From Enchytraeus crypticus (taxonomy: Eukaryota; Annelida; Clitellata; Enchytraeida; Enchytraeidae), in assembly GCA_905160935.1 (NCBI GenBank), contig CAJHZI010000197.1:1075001-1139000 (forward strand): a stretch of DNA of 64,000 nucleotides, read 5' to 3'. This document shows, in pieces, positions 44,688-57,150 of the stretch. Within the stretch, counting starts at the first letter, position 1; every line of letters begins with the position of its first letter. The notes under the pieces were generated by a model. That model searched no databases. It was not told the DNA's origin and was given only the letters and a program-made list of their open reading frames with translations. A program made the translations under genes and the position numbers.

Positions 44688-45017
44688 TTACTGGCGATGC
44701 CCCCTGGTGTCCAGTGTTAGTTGACCCTCGTCCTCGATGACGGTCTGTTGAGGAGGCAGACTGGTCAGGATGGGCAGGGTCTCAGTGTCGACACCGGGGG
44801 GCACGCTCGCTCGAGTTCCTATCGGCTGGTAACGGTAGCTCGAGGCGTCCAGAGTCGACTCTTTGCCGCTAGGAGTGACTGGGTCATTCAGCTGACCCGG
44901 TAGATTGTCGTAAGTCTTCAGACCAGTGCTACCAACGCTACCTCGAAAACTCTGACGAGCAGGAGAGCGGTAACGCATCTTAATGTACTCGAGTTCATCA
45001 TGGACTGGTTGTGCTGA
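44688..45017 (-). CDS. C-terminal coding exon of an unrecognised gene, copy 1
   Basis: On the minus strand an acceptor TTTGTCTTTCAG ends just above 45017. Then about 109 codons stay open to TAA (44685-44687). The frame starts in phase 1 with QPVHDELEYIKMRYRSP, followed by QSFRGSVGSTGL, STLDASSYRYQPIG, TETLPILTSLPPQQTVI and TLDTRGHRQ. It is GC-rich compared with its flanks, hydrophilic and rich in Ser, Thr, Pro and Tyr without membrane segments, like the cytoplasmic tail of a receptor or adhesion protein. YIKM fits a YxxM motif, a PI3K-SH2-type site if phosphorylated (inference only). Upstream exons would be at higher coordinates and are not seen before copy 2 begins. Duplicated without change at 63213-63542. 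I do not recognise the family. Confidence 0.72.
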   Translation of the reverse strand, partial: SAQPVHDELEYIKMRYRSPARQSFRGSVGSTGLKTYDNLPGQLNDPVTPSGKESTLDASSYRYQPIGTRASVPPGVDTETLPILTSLPPQQTVIEDEGQLTLDTRGHRQ

Positions 45018-45625
45018 AAGACAAACATACAGAGGGAATTAAAGTACGCATCAAGGATCGGTATTAGAAGTAACAGATACTGAAAACGTCATGCTGAGAC
45101 GTCGCAGAACTATACAAACAGTACAGGATCTTATGGAATTGTTCTGCTTCATAGTAGACAAACATAGGCGTAGTTAAATACACACAATAGAGTACATTTA
45201 AAAGTCAATAAATAGTTAACAGGAACAGCTGTATTATATATATTAGATATTAGTTAACAGCTGTATTATATATATATTATCAAAAAAAAAAAAAAAAGTG
45301 GCAGTAGTACAAGAAAGGAAAATAAGACAACAAAAAAAATTACATTATTGTAAAACTTACAAAATAGTAAGCTACTAAAACATAAAATGTAAATATGCTA
45401 AATTATATCAACAACAACAAAATTAACATAACATAATGCATTAATATTATCATTTAAATAAATCATCATAAAAATTACAATGTAACAGCATTTATAGATA
45501 TATATTTATTTATGGATATATATAGCGACAGATGAATCCACTAGTCGTATATTGCAACAACTAAATTTTAACTGATGTGTTGAGCTCTGTGCCTACATTT
45601 TGCAGGTCTTGCGCGTGAAACTACC

Positions 45626-45665
<40 letters not shown>

Positions 45666-45717
45666 ATATATATAAGGTATAAGTCTATATATAAAAAATA
45701 TATATATAATAGATATA

Positions 45718-45770
<53 letters not shown>

Positions 45771-45984
45771 CGCATCAGTAAAATACATTACGCACGAATC
45801 AGGGTACAAGGATTAAAGTAAAGCAAGCAATAAAACAACAAAACAATAAACAATTGTGTAAGTTATAACTGGCTGGCAGGAATATGAATCAGTTCTACGC
45901 ACAATACACTAACCGTAGGAATGGCGAGACAAGCAGGTGTAACATTAAAATGTGGACAGTTCAGTCACGCACCACGGAGCACCA

Positions 45985-46051
<67 letters not shown>

Positions 46052-46647
46052 TGGGAGAGAGGCGGAACAGACTATCAAATTTTATTACAATGTGAGTTTG
46101 CAATGCTACACAGCTATACACAACATTATTTCATGCTTTATATCCATCAAGTCGGTCTCTAAGGGGTTAAAAGTTAGTTTATGTCATAAAATGATTCAGT
46201 AATAGAATGCATATAACCTAAGGCTTCAACTATTAAACTGTATCTAGAAGAAAAGTGTATCAACGGATTATATCACTCAGTCGCCTGAGAGTCACACTGA
46301 TTGGTCCCATTGCACTGTTTACAAATGTTGTAACTAAACAGTTTAGTTTATCAAGTTGTATTACAAAACGGAGAATTGAATGAACTTAGCTTCCAACAGA
46401 TCGATAGTTTCGCTACGAGATATCACGGACGTCTCTAATAAAGAAGAAACACAGACGTTACTAGACTACCTGAAGACGTCTTTTTTTCTTAGCGATGAAG
46501 AGAAAATTAAGTAAGTCTACACACGTTATAAAGCTAACATACGGTAGTACATATGGTAAACAGTATAGTTTTCTCAGGGAACGAAGCCCCTGCCCAGTAA
46601 ATTTTAGTCGAAGATGAGAAAGGCATAGAGGCCCACCTTGTCATACG
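45018..46647. other. Intron/intergenic DNA between repeat copies, with microsatellites
   Basis: 45018-45475 is shared with copy 2. 45476-46647 is seen once here. It has (TA)n at about 45631-45663, (GA)n at about 45727-45766 and (GA)n at about 45988-46047. No further exon of the minus-strand gene is supportable. The frames over the microsatellites are artefacts. Confidence 0.5.
45282..45297 (+). other. 16-A run replacing normal sequence in copy 1
   Basis: Copy 1 has 16 A. The same 16 positions of copy 2 (63807-63822) are TCTATTCACC then six A. Flanks and length are identical. Same pattern as 40242-40259, read on the opposite strand. Confidence 0.9.
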
Positions 46648-47042
46648 CATCCCTTGTGGGGATGTGATCAGCTGATAGTCTATGACTAGATCTACACTCA
46701 TCACTTGTGGGGATGTGATCATCAGATAGATTTATGACTAGATCTAAACGCATCACTTGTGGGGCTTCATCATCTATCTGATACAGTTATGACTAGATCT
46801 TACAACATCACCTGTGAACAGTGATTAAAGAGGAAATTGAGAACTAGGGGAACGGTCAGAATTTTACGGGCCCCTTATTACTTAGCCTATTAATTATTTA
46901 ACTTTCAAATTAGGACTGCTCCAAACGAAATCCGATGACCCAATAGATTTGAGTCATCGGAATTTGGCCATTTGTTTGACGATCTAGAAATAGTTCATTA
47001 GTTTGACGATCTAGACGCAAATAACAATGTCAGTTTTAGCTG

Positions 47043-47161
47043 CTGGTAACATGTTTTTCCTAACTCGAAAGCGATCTCACTGACGGGGGAGCCCAGGATT
47101 TGAACCCCGCACATACTGATCCGCGGTCGAGTACCTTACCGACGTCACCACTGGCTCCAGC
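47043..47161 (-). repeat. tRNA-derived SINE, copy 2 of 28515
   Basis: Same sequence as 28515-28633, including the inverted partial head that follows (about 47157-47180). Confidence 0.82.
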
Positions 47162-47189
47162 CAGTGGCGATTTCGGTAAGATACTTAGA

Positions 47190-50100
47190 TGTGTCGGTAA
47201 GATACTTAGATATGTCATATATGTGTCACCTTGTTCTAATACATATTAACCATATTATCTGTTTAGCTATATTAGTATATTAGATTAAGCTATTTAGATT
47301 AAGGAATGGAGTGTGACATTAGTGAATTAGCTTGGCTTGGTTTGACTTTAAAAGACTCGTGTGGCCTAGTTTCTAGTCCTAGTTCTATCGACAAACTAAT
47401 ATGTTCTTAGTGTCTATAGATTACGAGTTGAAAATCATTAATTCTAGAGTGAGTCAAAGTTGGAAAAGACTAAGAAGTTATACTACAATTAATAAATACA
47501 CATGTTATAGGACGTATAATCTGTATAAGTGTGCGCTTAAATCCGATAATTACAGGTACATACGGCTCTAAATCTCGATGACTTGTCTCTTCAACTTCTA
47601 GCTATATCATCAAGCTGCCTGAGTAGTACAAAGCAAATAAAGCTAAAGGCTCTGACGCCTTCAGATTAATTTCAATACAACGGTCGAGCTTTGTTATAAG
47701 TCGCTATCGCTAAGACTGTCTATGTTAATCACCGGAAACTGTTGAACATCGTCCCCTGTTGTAAATTCTCAGCACATAGTTGAGTAACTCTCACTCATCT
47801 TGTTCACTGATTCATTAACGGCTGACTAGATCTCTTATACAAAGACTTCTACAATGACAACGATACATACGTTATCAGCAGATATGCATATATTATGCTG
47901 TGCAAACGTGTACAGTTTGGTGCACAGTTGATATACTAGCGATTATAAAAGAGTATGATATCCATTTTATTCTTAGAATAACATGGATATTATGCATCTT
48001 GAATTCTGTCCACTGACTGACCAGTTAATGTTATTTAGCTGTTAACTGGTATTAATACAGTTTATTTCAACGTTATTGTGAAAATGTGTTCTTACCAAAC
48101 AACTTCTTGTTTGGTAAGAACACATTTCCCGGCCTGCTTCTTCACAATAACTTTAACTTAATTGTAAAGTTTAAAAGCTAATTTAAGCTGCTATTCACAA
48201 TTGTAAAATTTCCAAATGAAGTAAATTAGAAATAAATTAACAAATTATAAATAGAATCACAAAAAATACTTTAATAAAAATACTTTGCAGGCATGAAAAA
48301 TGAAATTGAGCCGCCTATCTATAATGAAGCAGTTTAACGGCGCTGTTGGAAAACCATAATTTGCTTATTCATATATTTAAATTTTATGTAGCAAGTTCAA
48401 AATCTCGCTTAAGAGAGCTATTATCAGTAAACATATTTTTGTACTGAAAATTCGTTGTACAATACCGATGAGATTGTGGCTCTCTGCCTTTAGTGAAAGT
48501 CGAAAGAACGCTAAGTATTATGTTGATTAAATCAAGTTCGGAAGATCATTGAAGGAATGTTTGGTAATGAGAAAAGCAGAAAGCTTTTTTACTATCAGAA
48601 CTTTTTACCGATCTGTATCCATGCATCGAAGTTTCTTGTGTTAGTGCAGCTGTGTGATCATGATGTGAAATCCTTCTTCTTTTCTTGTGAGGTCGAGCTC
48701 ATGAAGTCCATGGCTTGAGCCGAATGATTCTCATTTCACGAAATGCTACAGTGATGTATCTATATTTATAGCTGATCATATTTAGTTATATTTAGATCAT
48801 ATTTATTATAGTTGATCATATTTATAGCCTCTAAGCATAAACTAATTATTGTATACAATATTAAAACTGCCTATATACGATGTGTATATATGTATAGAAA
48901 TGGTGTAATCTACAGTAGGTTTCGTCGCAGTACGAGTATGTTAGATACAAATGGTATCATGGATTAATATATTTAGCATTTTTTCAGCCTGTTTTGTTGT
49001 CACAATGTTTACACAAATATACCTGTATTCACCAAGATATTTGAATATTCAAGTCCATGCATGATCTCTTGTGATTAAATTAGCAAAACATTTTAAACTG
49101 TTTCATTTTTGGACGAAATATCAAATTTGTCTTCAAACTCCTTCCTCCTAATTCCACAAGTCCACCAGTCAGTCTTTATCCGCAGAATTTCATTTATGCA
49201 TCTTGGTTTATTGACCCTATACCGTCTATACCACTTCCAGCATAAATTAATTCTCTACGCCATTAACTTCCAGTTCCATTCTCTTTCTAATTTCTCTCTA
49301 GTAGTCTCTGGTTGCCTCATTTCTTCTTTAATCTTTAGTTAGAGAAAATTATTAGAGATAGGAATAGAACCCGAAACCAACCCTGAAATCTTAAATTTTG
49401 AAACCTGAACCCTGATGCTGGCCGAACTCGAACTGAATACGAACATTGGCCAAGCCAAACCGAACCGTACTTTCCTTCGCCAGCCATAGGCGAACTAGAA
49501 TTGAACCTCATACTTTCATTTCGACTATTTTTCAAATATTCTCCATAAAATATTAAGGAGAATATTTGGCGTTGTATAATTATAGTGGAGTCAATACAAT
49601 TATATCATTAGTTTCTGCATACACAAGTTCTATAGTATCTAGTTTTTATGTAGGCCTATATTTTGTAAGACTCATTGCGATACCAATTTTAAAATTTACT
49701 TTAAAATTAACGTTAATTTTAAAACTAATGCTACATTAAGCGCAGGTAGGCATATTTCAGATACTGCTACCGATACGACTATATTTTAATTTTGGATTAT
49801 AAAAAGTATCATAAAAAGTAACTTTAGTTTAATTATTTATTAACTAATTTCAGTAAAGTCAATAGCTCATATGATAGCCCTGTGTATATCCTATACACAG
49901 TGTTGCCTAACTTATCATACACAGAGATAATTAATTTTATCAGGTAAACAATAAGATCAAAAAACCCCTATCGAGCCCCTATAATTAAGCCCCTTTGATC
50001 TAAAATCAAAGGGGCTTATCTTGAGTTTTTGACCAATAAATTCTAGGGGAGCAAATGAATCAAAGCGAGGCAGTTGAGAGTTGCATAATGGGCGCAAAGT

Positions 50101-50646
50101 AAATTTACTTTGCGCCCAGTATGACTGGAAAGATGTCTACAAAGATCCACGCTACCCGATTGTTACATTTGTCCTATTATTCTCATTGTTATAGAAATTT
50201 GCATAAACGCTTATACATCTGCAATTCTGCATGTATGTTCCGCATTCTTTATTAACTTCTACGAAATTGAATATGTTAATTGGGCCGCAATGCAAATCAG
50301 GTGATATTACGTGAGGCTATGCTGCTGTGGTCCTGTAATTAACCGATCCACTAATGCGATGGGAAAGCGACGTGAACCCAGAAAGGAACACTGAATTGTT
50401 ATTACCCCTAGGGAATTGATCTTCAAATTCATCCGCATTCCCTCTTACACAGGCTACATACACGTATATCACCTAAGATCGTTGGATTCCTTTAATTAGA
50501 TTGCCAGTTGTCACAAGAGGTTTTCTCAAAAGAATTCTTCACGATTCATATTTCATTTCAGATTATTATCTATTGAAACTCAGTTGAATTGTGCAAAATA
50601 CAGTCTGGCTGACGGCCATTGTCCAACCTTTAAGTTAACGATAGAA
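47190..50646. other. Non-coding DNA with palindromes, copy 2 of 28662-32118
   Basis: Same content as copy 1, including the hairpins at 48072-48151, 49986-50018 and 50089-50118. No supportable gene. Confidence 0.5.
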
Positions 50647-50652
50647 TGAAAG

Positions 50653-51399
50653 ATGTTTTATAATCGATCCAGAAGTATTGTAAATAAAATGTCTCAACTA
50701 GAGTTGTTGATTAAAAATGAAAATATAGATATTTTGGGAATCAGTGAGTCATGGTTGTCTGATGACAATAGTGATAGTGAAATTAGTTTTAGTGGATACA
50801 GTGTATTTAGATGTGATCGAAATGATTTAGTCAAGAAACGAGGTGGGGGCGTTTTGCTCTATATCAAAAATGAATTGAACCCAAGTCAAGTTCATGATTT
50901 ATGTGTTTCCAACTTTAAAGAAAGTGTTTTGTGTAATATCAAGTGTAACAACATTAATCTTATTATTAGTGTTATGTATAGAGCCCCAGATAGTTCAAAA
51001 ACTAATGACGAGGCTATGTTTATTGTGTTTGATAAATTGTATGATAAGAAGGTTGTAGTAATGGGTGATTTTAACTATCCTGAATTTGACTGGGGAAATA
51101 GAGAAAACATAGATGAATCTCATTTATTTATAGAATATATAAATAATAGTTTTGTAGAACAGTATTGTAATAATCCTACTAGAGGCAAAAATTTCCTTGA
51201 TCTTGTTTTGTGCTCTGAAGAAATAATTAAGGATATACTTATAGGTGAACCTTTTGAGACAAGTGATCATCTAACCATTAACTTTGTAATTCAGTGCAGT
51301 TGCATCTGTAGGAAAGTCAAAAAATTTGATTATTTTAAAGTAAATTATGAAGAAATTAAAAGAAATATATGCAGCATAGAAATGTATTTATGGTTTTAA
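50653..51399 (+). pseudogene. LINE APE-type endonuclease domain, copy 2
   Basis: 248-residue frame with the same protein sequence as 32125-32871, carrying the ISESWL, GDFNYPEFDW and SDHLTINF motifs. Incomplete at the N-terminus through 5' truncation. Confidence 0.9.
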
Positions 51400-53416
51400 G
51401 TGATAATGATAATAACGATGACGTAGAGGGCTTATGGAATAATATTAACACAGGTCTCAGGATGATTCGTGATGAGTTTATTAAATTGAAAGCCAAAAAT
51501 AGAGATAGATGCAAGTGGGTTACTAAAAAGGTAAGAAGAAAAAGAAAAGCCAAAAAAGATGCTTGTTACAATTATAAAATAGTAATAATGAAGAATCATT
51601 GTACTGTGAATATAAGAAAAAGCTTAATAAATCGGTTGCAGAAAATAGAAAAGCCAAGTTAGAATTTGAAAAACAGCTAGCTCGTAATATAAAGAATAAT
51701 GCAAAGAGTTTTTTTTGCCTATGCTAATGCTAACAAAAGGGTTATTAAAAAGATTGGTCCTTTAAGAGATGAATATAACAACATTATAGAAGATAATAAA
51801 GATACTGCTAACCATTTTAATAAATATTTTTCGTCTGTATTTGTGGAAGAAGATTTAGTTAATATGCCAGTACCGGCTAGGAACTTCAAGGGTAACTTTG
51901 AATGCTCCTTACATAATATTGAGTTTGATATTGATGATGTTATAAATAAGTTAAATTGGCTAAATGTCAATAAAAGTCAAGGTCCAGATGAGATTCATGG
52001 AAAACTGATTTCGGAGCTAAGAGATGAATTAGCACCAGCTCTATTAAACCTACTAAAAGCTTCAATGAAAACAGGGGTGGTTCCTCAAGATTTTAAGAAT
52101 GCCAATGTTGTACCAATACATAAAAAGGGAAATAGGGATAAAGCAGAAAATTATAGGCCTATAAGCTTAACAAGTATAATCGGTAAGACATTTGAAAGCA
52201 TTATTAAGGATAAAATAATTAGTTTCTTGGAAGAATATAACTTAATTTGAAATAGTCAGCATGGTTTTATTAGTGGACGTTCTTGTTTAACTAATTTGCT
52301 AGGCTTTTTAGAATATATTACAAAGGAAGTAGATAATAAAAATAGCATGATATCTTATATCTAGACTTTGCTAAAGCGTTTGATAAAGTTCCACATAAAA
52401 GATTACTTAGTAAGTTGGAAGCACATGGAATAACGGGCACACTTTTAAAGTGGATAGGTAATTGGTTAAGTAATAGAAAACAAAGGGTGTGTGTCGAGGA
52501 CGAGTTCTCGGAATGGGCAGCAGTGAAGAGTGGTGTGCCACAGGGCTCTGTTTTAGGACCTCTATTATTTTTAGTTTACATCAATGACATTGACGTAGAT
52601 ATTGTATCTAAATTTATTAAATTTGCAGATGATTCTAAAGTAGCAAAGATAGTAAACAACATTGAAGATGCTGAGATTTTAAAGTATGATATAAAAATAT
52701 TACAGAACTGGTCTAGGGATTGTCTAATGGAGTTCAGTGCTGAGAACTGTAGAGTTATGCATATAGGGAATAATAATTTAGAAATTCAGTATACATTGAA
52801 CAATATTAAACTAAAATCCACAAACAGTGAGGGATTTAGGTGTCTTTATGGATAGCTCTTTTATATTTAGTGAAAATTGTAATAAAGTTGTAAATAGTGC
52901 TAATTGTGTATAAGAATGATTAAAAGAACAATTGCATGTAGAAATAAAGATATTGTGGTAAGGCTACATAAGGTTCTTGTACGACCCAAACTTGAATACT
53001 GCGTTCAGGCTTGGTGCCCATATCTTAAAAAAGATATCGATAAATTAGAAAGGGTACAAGCCAGAGCAACAAGGCTGGTGTTTGACTGTCAAAAACTTAG
53101 TTATAAGAATAGATTAAAATTCGTAGGATTAACCTCTTTAAGTGAAAGAAGAACTGGAGGAGATTTAATAGAAGTTTTTAAGATACTCAAAGGCTTCAGC
53201 AAAGTTAACCATAGTATTTGGTTTAATTTATCAAACAATAGAAACACAAGGGGACATATTTATAAACTTAGTAAATGTAGAAGTAGTCTAGATTTAAGGA
53301 AATTTTTCTTTAGTCAGAGAGTTATAAATGCTTGGAATAGTTTGCCAAGCGAAATTGTGGAAGCAGAATCAGTGAATGCTTTTAAAAATAAATATGATAA
53401 ACATAAGAGCATGTAA
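51369..53416 (+). pseudogene. LINE reverse transcriptase, copy 2, stop codon and frameshifts
   Basis: Linker frame 51369-51662, RT frames 51699-52250 and 52415-52855, and C-terminal frame 52904-53416. Relative to copy 1: HKKGNRD for HKNGNRD, Arg to stop at 52248, a frame break that removes the LYLDFAKAFD catalytic segment from any long frame, DIDVD for DIDID, IKF for SKF, GHIY for GRIY, RSSLD for RSRLD and RVIN for RVTN. GVPQGSVLGPLLF and KFADDSK are intact. Confidence 0.92.
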
Positions 53417-53605
53417 ATTAGATGCTAATTGCATGTTCAGGGTTATACATAGGCTAAGCCTATGTATAAATTTGACATGTTGACATTAAGTCTGTATGAT
53501 TTGATTAATACTAAATGGTTTTAGTTAAGAGCCTGTTGAGTCTTAAACAAGCACATAATTGCTTCATGACTCTGTAATGTTATGTTATGTTATGTTATAA
53601 TTATG

Positions 53606-54285
53606 TAATTTTAATAGTATAATTAAATCATGATACGAACTTACAGTTACATAATATATTTAAGATAGCATTAGAGTATATAGCGTAGATCTATATGTCA
53701 TTATATATATTATTATCGTTAAGTACTTTTATATTTGTAGACCATCAATTAAAATAGATATAAAAACTAACAATATAGGATAAATTTGAGTAAATTTCAA
53801 AGTTAGGTATGTTACCATATTTACATTATATACCGTATTTTAAACCAGAAAGACTGTTTTTCGCGATTTATATCAAGACATGATATTTACATACCTTTTA
53901 GTAAACTCAATCGTTCTCAGCTAGTTAATGAATGATTAATTATTCGGATAAATTTGGCCCTTAAATAGCGAAAAATTGAATAGTAGACTTATTGTATTGC
54001 CACTGTTAAGTAATGAAGAGATCACAGTCATGCTTTCAAATCAAGTAATAGTTGTTCTGCTAAGAATAACTATTATAAGAGTTATTCTACTAAACTGTCC
54101 TGTATCTAGAAATCTAGGCCTATAGCGCGGTTCCCAGCTCTATTAAACTAATTTATAATACTGAATTTATTACTCTGTTTTATATTGAATTCATATTGTC
54201 TTTATCCACACTCGAAATTTAACCCATATGAAGAAGATAACAAACTAGACTTTATCAATGTTCCCTTAAACACTTAAAGACAAAT
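53606..54285. other. Non-coding AT-rich DNA, copy 2
   Basis: Same as 35081-35760. I see nothing in it. Confidence 0.4.
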
Positions 54286-54299
54286 TCTATAGCCCGTTC

Positions 54300-54527
54300 A
54301 TGACTTCAACTGATGTTGCTACAATATCACGACGGAATCGAGAGATACCTTACATCGCTCTATTCAGAGAGCCTATTCGTCGTAATCGTTACACTATAAA
54401 GTATGGACCAACAGTTTGGAACAATCTACCTGATAGTCCTAGACAATCAGATTTATCGCTTCTGAGCTTTCAGAAGAAACTGAACTGTTTTCTGAGCTTT
54501 CAAAATGACAGTTTAGTTCAATCGTGA
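54300..54527 (+). pseudogene. LINE C-terminal remnant, copy 2
   Basis: Identical protein to 35775-36002, with NRYTIKYGPTVWNNLPDSPR. Confidence 0.65.
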
Positions 54528-54586
54528 GTATAATAACTACATTAGCTCAACTATGGTTTAGTGCATTGAAGCGGAAATCATATAAA

Positions 54587-54732
54587 TTCACTTATTATTA
54601 TTATTTTTTATCCCGTGTGTAAAGAACCCGAGGTTTGATAAAAACGATTCGAGCAATACGTGCTGAATCGCCGCCCGGCTACTCCAGATTTAAAAGAATT
54701 GCAGAAGCAAACTGCGTTAAATCTTCGCAAGG

Positions 54733-54768
<36 letters not shown>

Positions 54769-54997
54769 TCATCATCATCATCACCATCATTATATTAAAG
54801 TAGTAGAATTTTACGGTCTGGTTTTATTATTATTATTATTATTATTACTTATTATTATTATTTTTTATCCCGTGTGTAAAGAACCCGAGGTTTGATAAAA
54901 ACGATTCGAGCAATACGTGCTGAACGCCGCCCGGCTACTCCAGGTTTACAAGAATTGCAGAAGCAAACTAGAAGCGAAGCGTTAAATCTTCGCAAGG

Positions 54998-55048
<51 letters not shown>

Positions 55049-55070
55049 TCATCATCATCATTATTTTAAA
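54587..55070 (+). repeat. Tandem 3'-end cassettes with (ATT)n tails, copy 2
   Basis: Same as 36062-36545 with equal microsatellite lengths. ATT tracts normally vary between alleles or paralogues, so equal lengths are notable. Confidence 0.85.
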
Positions 55071-55084
55071 GTAGTAGAATTTTA

Positions 55085-56181
55085 CGGTCTGATTTTTTCT
55101 GGTCCTCTAAATTCGTAGTTATTAAAGGATCGAGAGAGTCATATAGACTTACGCTCTTGGCACTAGCTCTTTTCGATGCATGTATAATTCAGCACAAAAT
55201 TCTCTTCATGAAAGCGCAGCTATGCTACTATGCATTTACAGCGGAGTAGAGATAGGATCTGTTAAATGCGCAGTGCATGTCAGTGCAGCCAGGCGTGACC
55301 TGTATAGCACACAAGGGTTGCAATAGAACAGTTATAACACCATAAACATTTCAAATCCATACAACTCGAGCAACCGTTGAGTGCTATCATGTATTAAACT
55401 GGCATCTGATCATCAGTGATCAATCTCTTGTGTTCAGAAGAGAAAAGAATTCCAGTTCTTTACTTTAACCTGTCTAAATGTATTCAACAGCATTCATGGC
55501 TCGTTTGCTTGCATTCACAGTAGGTTGACTGGTAATTAGTTTAAAGAATTTAAGTTGAATTCTGTAGGAACTAGCCATGCACTGGAGATGAACATTAACA
55601 AATTTTATGCTTTGAGTTTACAAACTGAACGCAAGACGAAGCAATATTGAAATTTTAATATTAGTACACAGCGTAATTTTCAATCCGAATGGTATACTAA
55701 AAGGCCATATAAAACAATCTTAGCTTTTGATCTATTTACATTTGGCATTGCTTCATAATTTTAAGTACTGCACACCTGTCCTTATAAATCTAACTGAATT
55801 ATTCGCTAGAGATACAGAAAGACTAAAATTCTTAATGGTTTTGATCACTTATAAAAGATAAATTCAGACGAGAGCATCATAAACAAAGTATTACGTACTA
55901 CACAACACGTCATTCGTTATTATAACATTATTGTCATAGACGTCACAGGCAGACATAAAACGATGGGCCAGTGGTATAGGCCGATGACTTGAATATCACA
56001 GGGCTTCATGGCTCTCTCTCTCTCTCTGATGTGTGGCATGTTGCTTATTCTTACTATAGGCCTATGCATTAGTGCGAGTTCATCTCAACTAAGACAAGTT
56101 CTAGACGGCAGCAAGTCCGCAACCTATACACATGAATCCTGGGCTCCAATACTACGTAAAACGTAAACAATCATCATCCTT

Positions 56182-56218
<37 letters not shown>

Positions 56219-57077
56219 CCATCACCATCATCATCATCAGCATCCCTAAATGATACATAGTACAATTATAAAGTCTTTAAAACTTACTGATCCTGTGCAC
56301 CTAAAATAAATTACACAAGCTACTATTAAAAGTCAGTGCGGGTTGTAGAATTTGCTATAGCCCGCACTGACTATGCTACAGCATAGCTCTTGAAGAAGCA
56401 GTGTAGTGAGCACCACAAGATGTTTTAATCTTTATTCAGGCTGAAAGAGCACAAAACAGCAAGCACAAATAAAATCAACACAACAATAGCTACTACACAT
56501 TTCGTTCAGCTGATACGGGTAACGTCGCATGTCGTGGCAAATAAATAATTATTCTCAAAATATACAGTATATAATACTACTCTTAACACACGTCGACCTC
56601 ATTCTCTAAATCATTACCAAGCCGTATTCATCGAGTCGTGACTGAAGTTCTACAACACAGGAATTGACTAAGCGCATAACACACGTTTTACATACAAATC
56701 TACGTCGTGATACAAGCAGTGGCGAGCTCACAAACACGCAAAACGCTGGACGCTAGTAACAACTTGTGAATAGGCAAATTCGCTACCATAATAGAACTAC
56801 AGTCCTAATGTAGCGGTATATTCCGAAAATCTAAGAAAAATAATTGCCAATTGGCCAACAATACAATAAAAACAGGAAGGGCATCACCTCTCTACAAAGA
56901 ATATCTAAATCATAGTTATTAATGAATATAGCATCGTATTGGTATCACGCAGGGAATCAACAAAGGAATCAAATGTACAAGAAGTGGTACCTAAAATAAA
57001 AGATTAGAATACATGTTTATCTAATACAAGCTAAAGGAAGGTTTTCTGCTTTCACTATACGTGTATGTATATATAGG

Positions 57078-57150
<73 letters not shown>

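Larger units (their letters stand above)
28120..45475. repeat. Long direct repeat, copy 1 (at least 17.4 kb)
   Basis: The sequence from 28120 (CATCCCTTGTGGGG) reappears from 46648. The offset is 18528 at the left, 18526 after about 33055 and 18525 after about 33815, so only three single-base indels are needed over 17.4 kb. The match is followed to 45475, where copy 2 meets the window end. The true right edge is unknown and could lie anywhere up to 46647. Differences I found are about a dozen substitutions and the three indels, all in the LINE at 32119-35080, plus two homopolymer overwrites (40249-40259 and 45282-45291). Confidence 0.97.
50647..53605 (+). mobile_element. 5'-truncated non-LTR retrotransposon (LINE), copy 2
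   Basis: Same element and same truncation point as 32119-35080, so the LINE was present before the long repeat formed (or both are the same locus). It carries more damage: two single-base deletions near 51566-51580, an in-frame TGA at 52248-52250 and a one-base deletion near 52349. Substitutions scatter over the reverse transcriptase. Confidence 0.92.

Noticed and set aside
45593-45821. Frames of Ile-Tyr and Arg-Glu repeats
   Set aside because: Translated TA and GA microsatellites.
45921-46202. 93-codon frame with an Arg-Glu run
   Set aside because: Central third is a GA repeat and the flanks match nothing.
46534-46722. Minus frame crossing the copy 2 junction
   Set aside because: It spans the breakpoint and a minisatellite; no homology.
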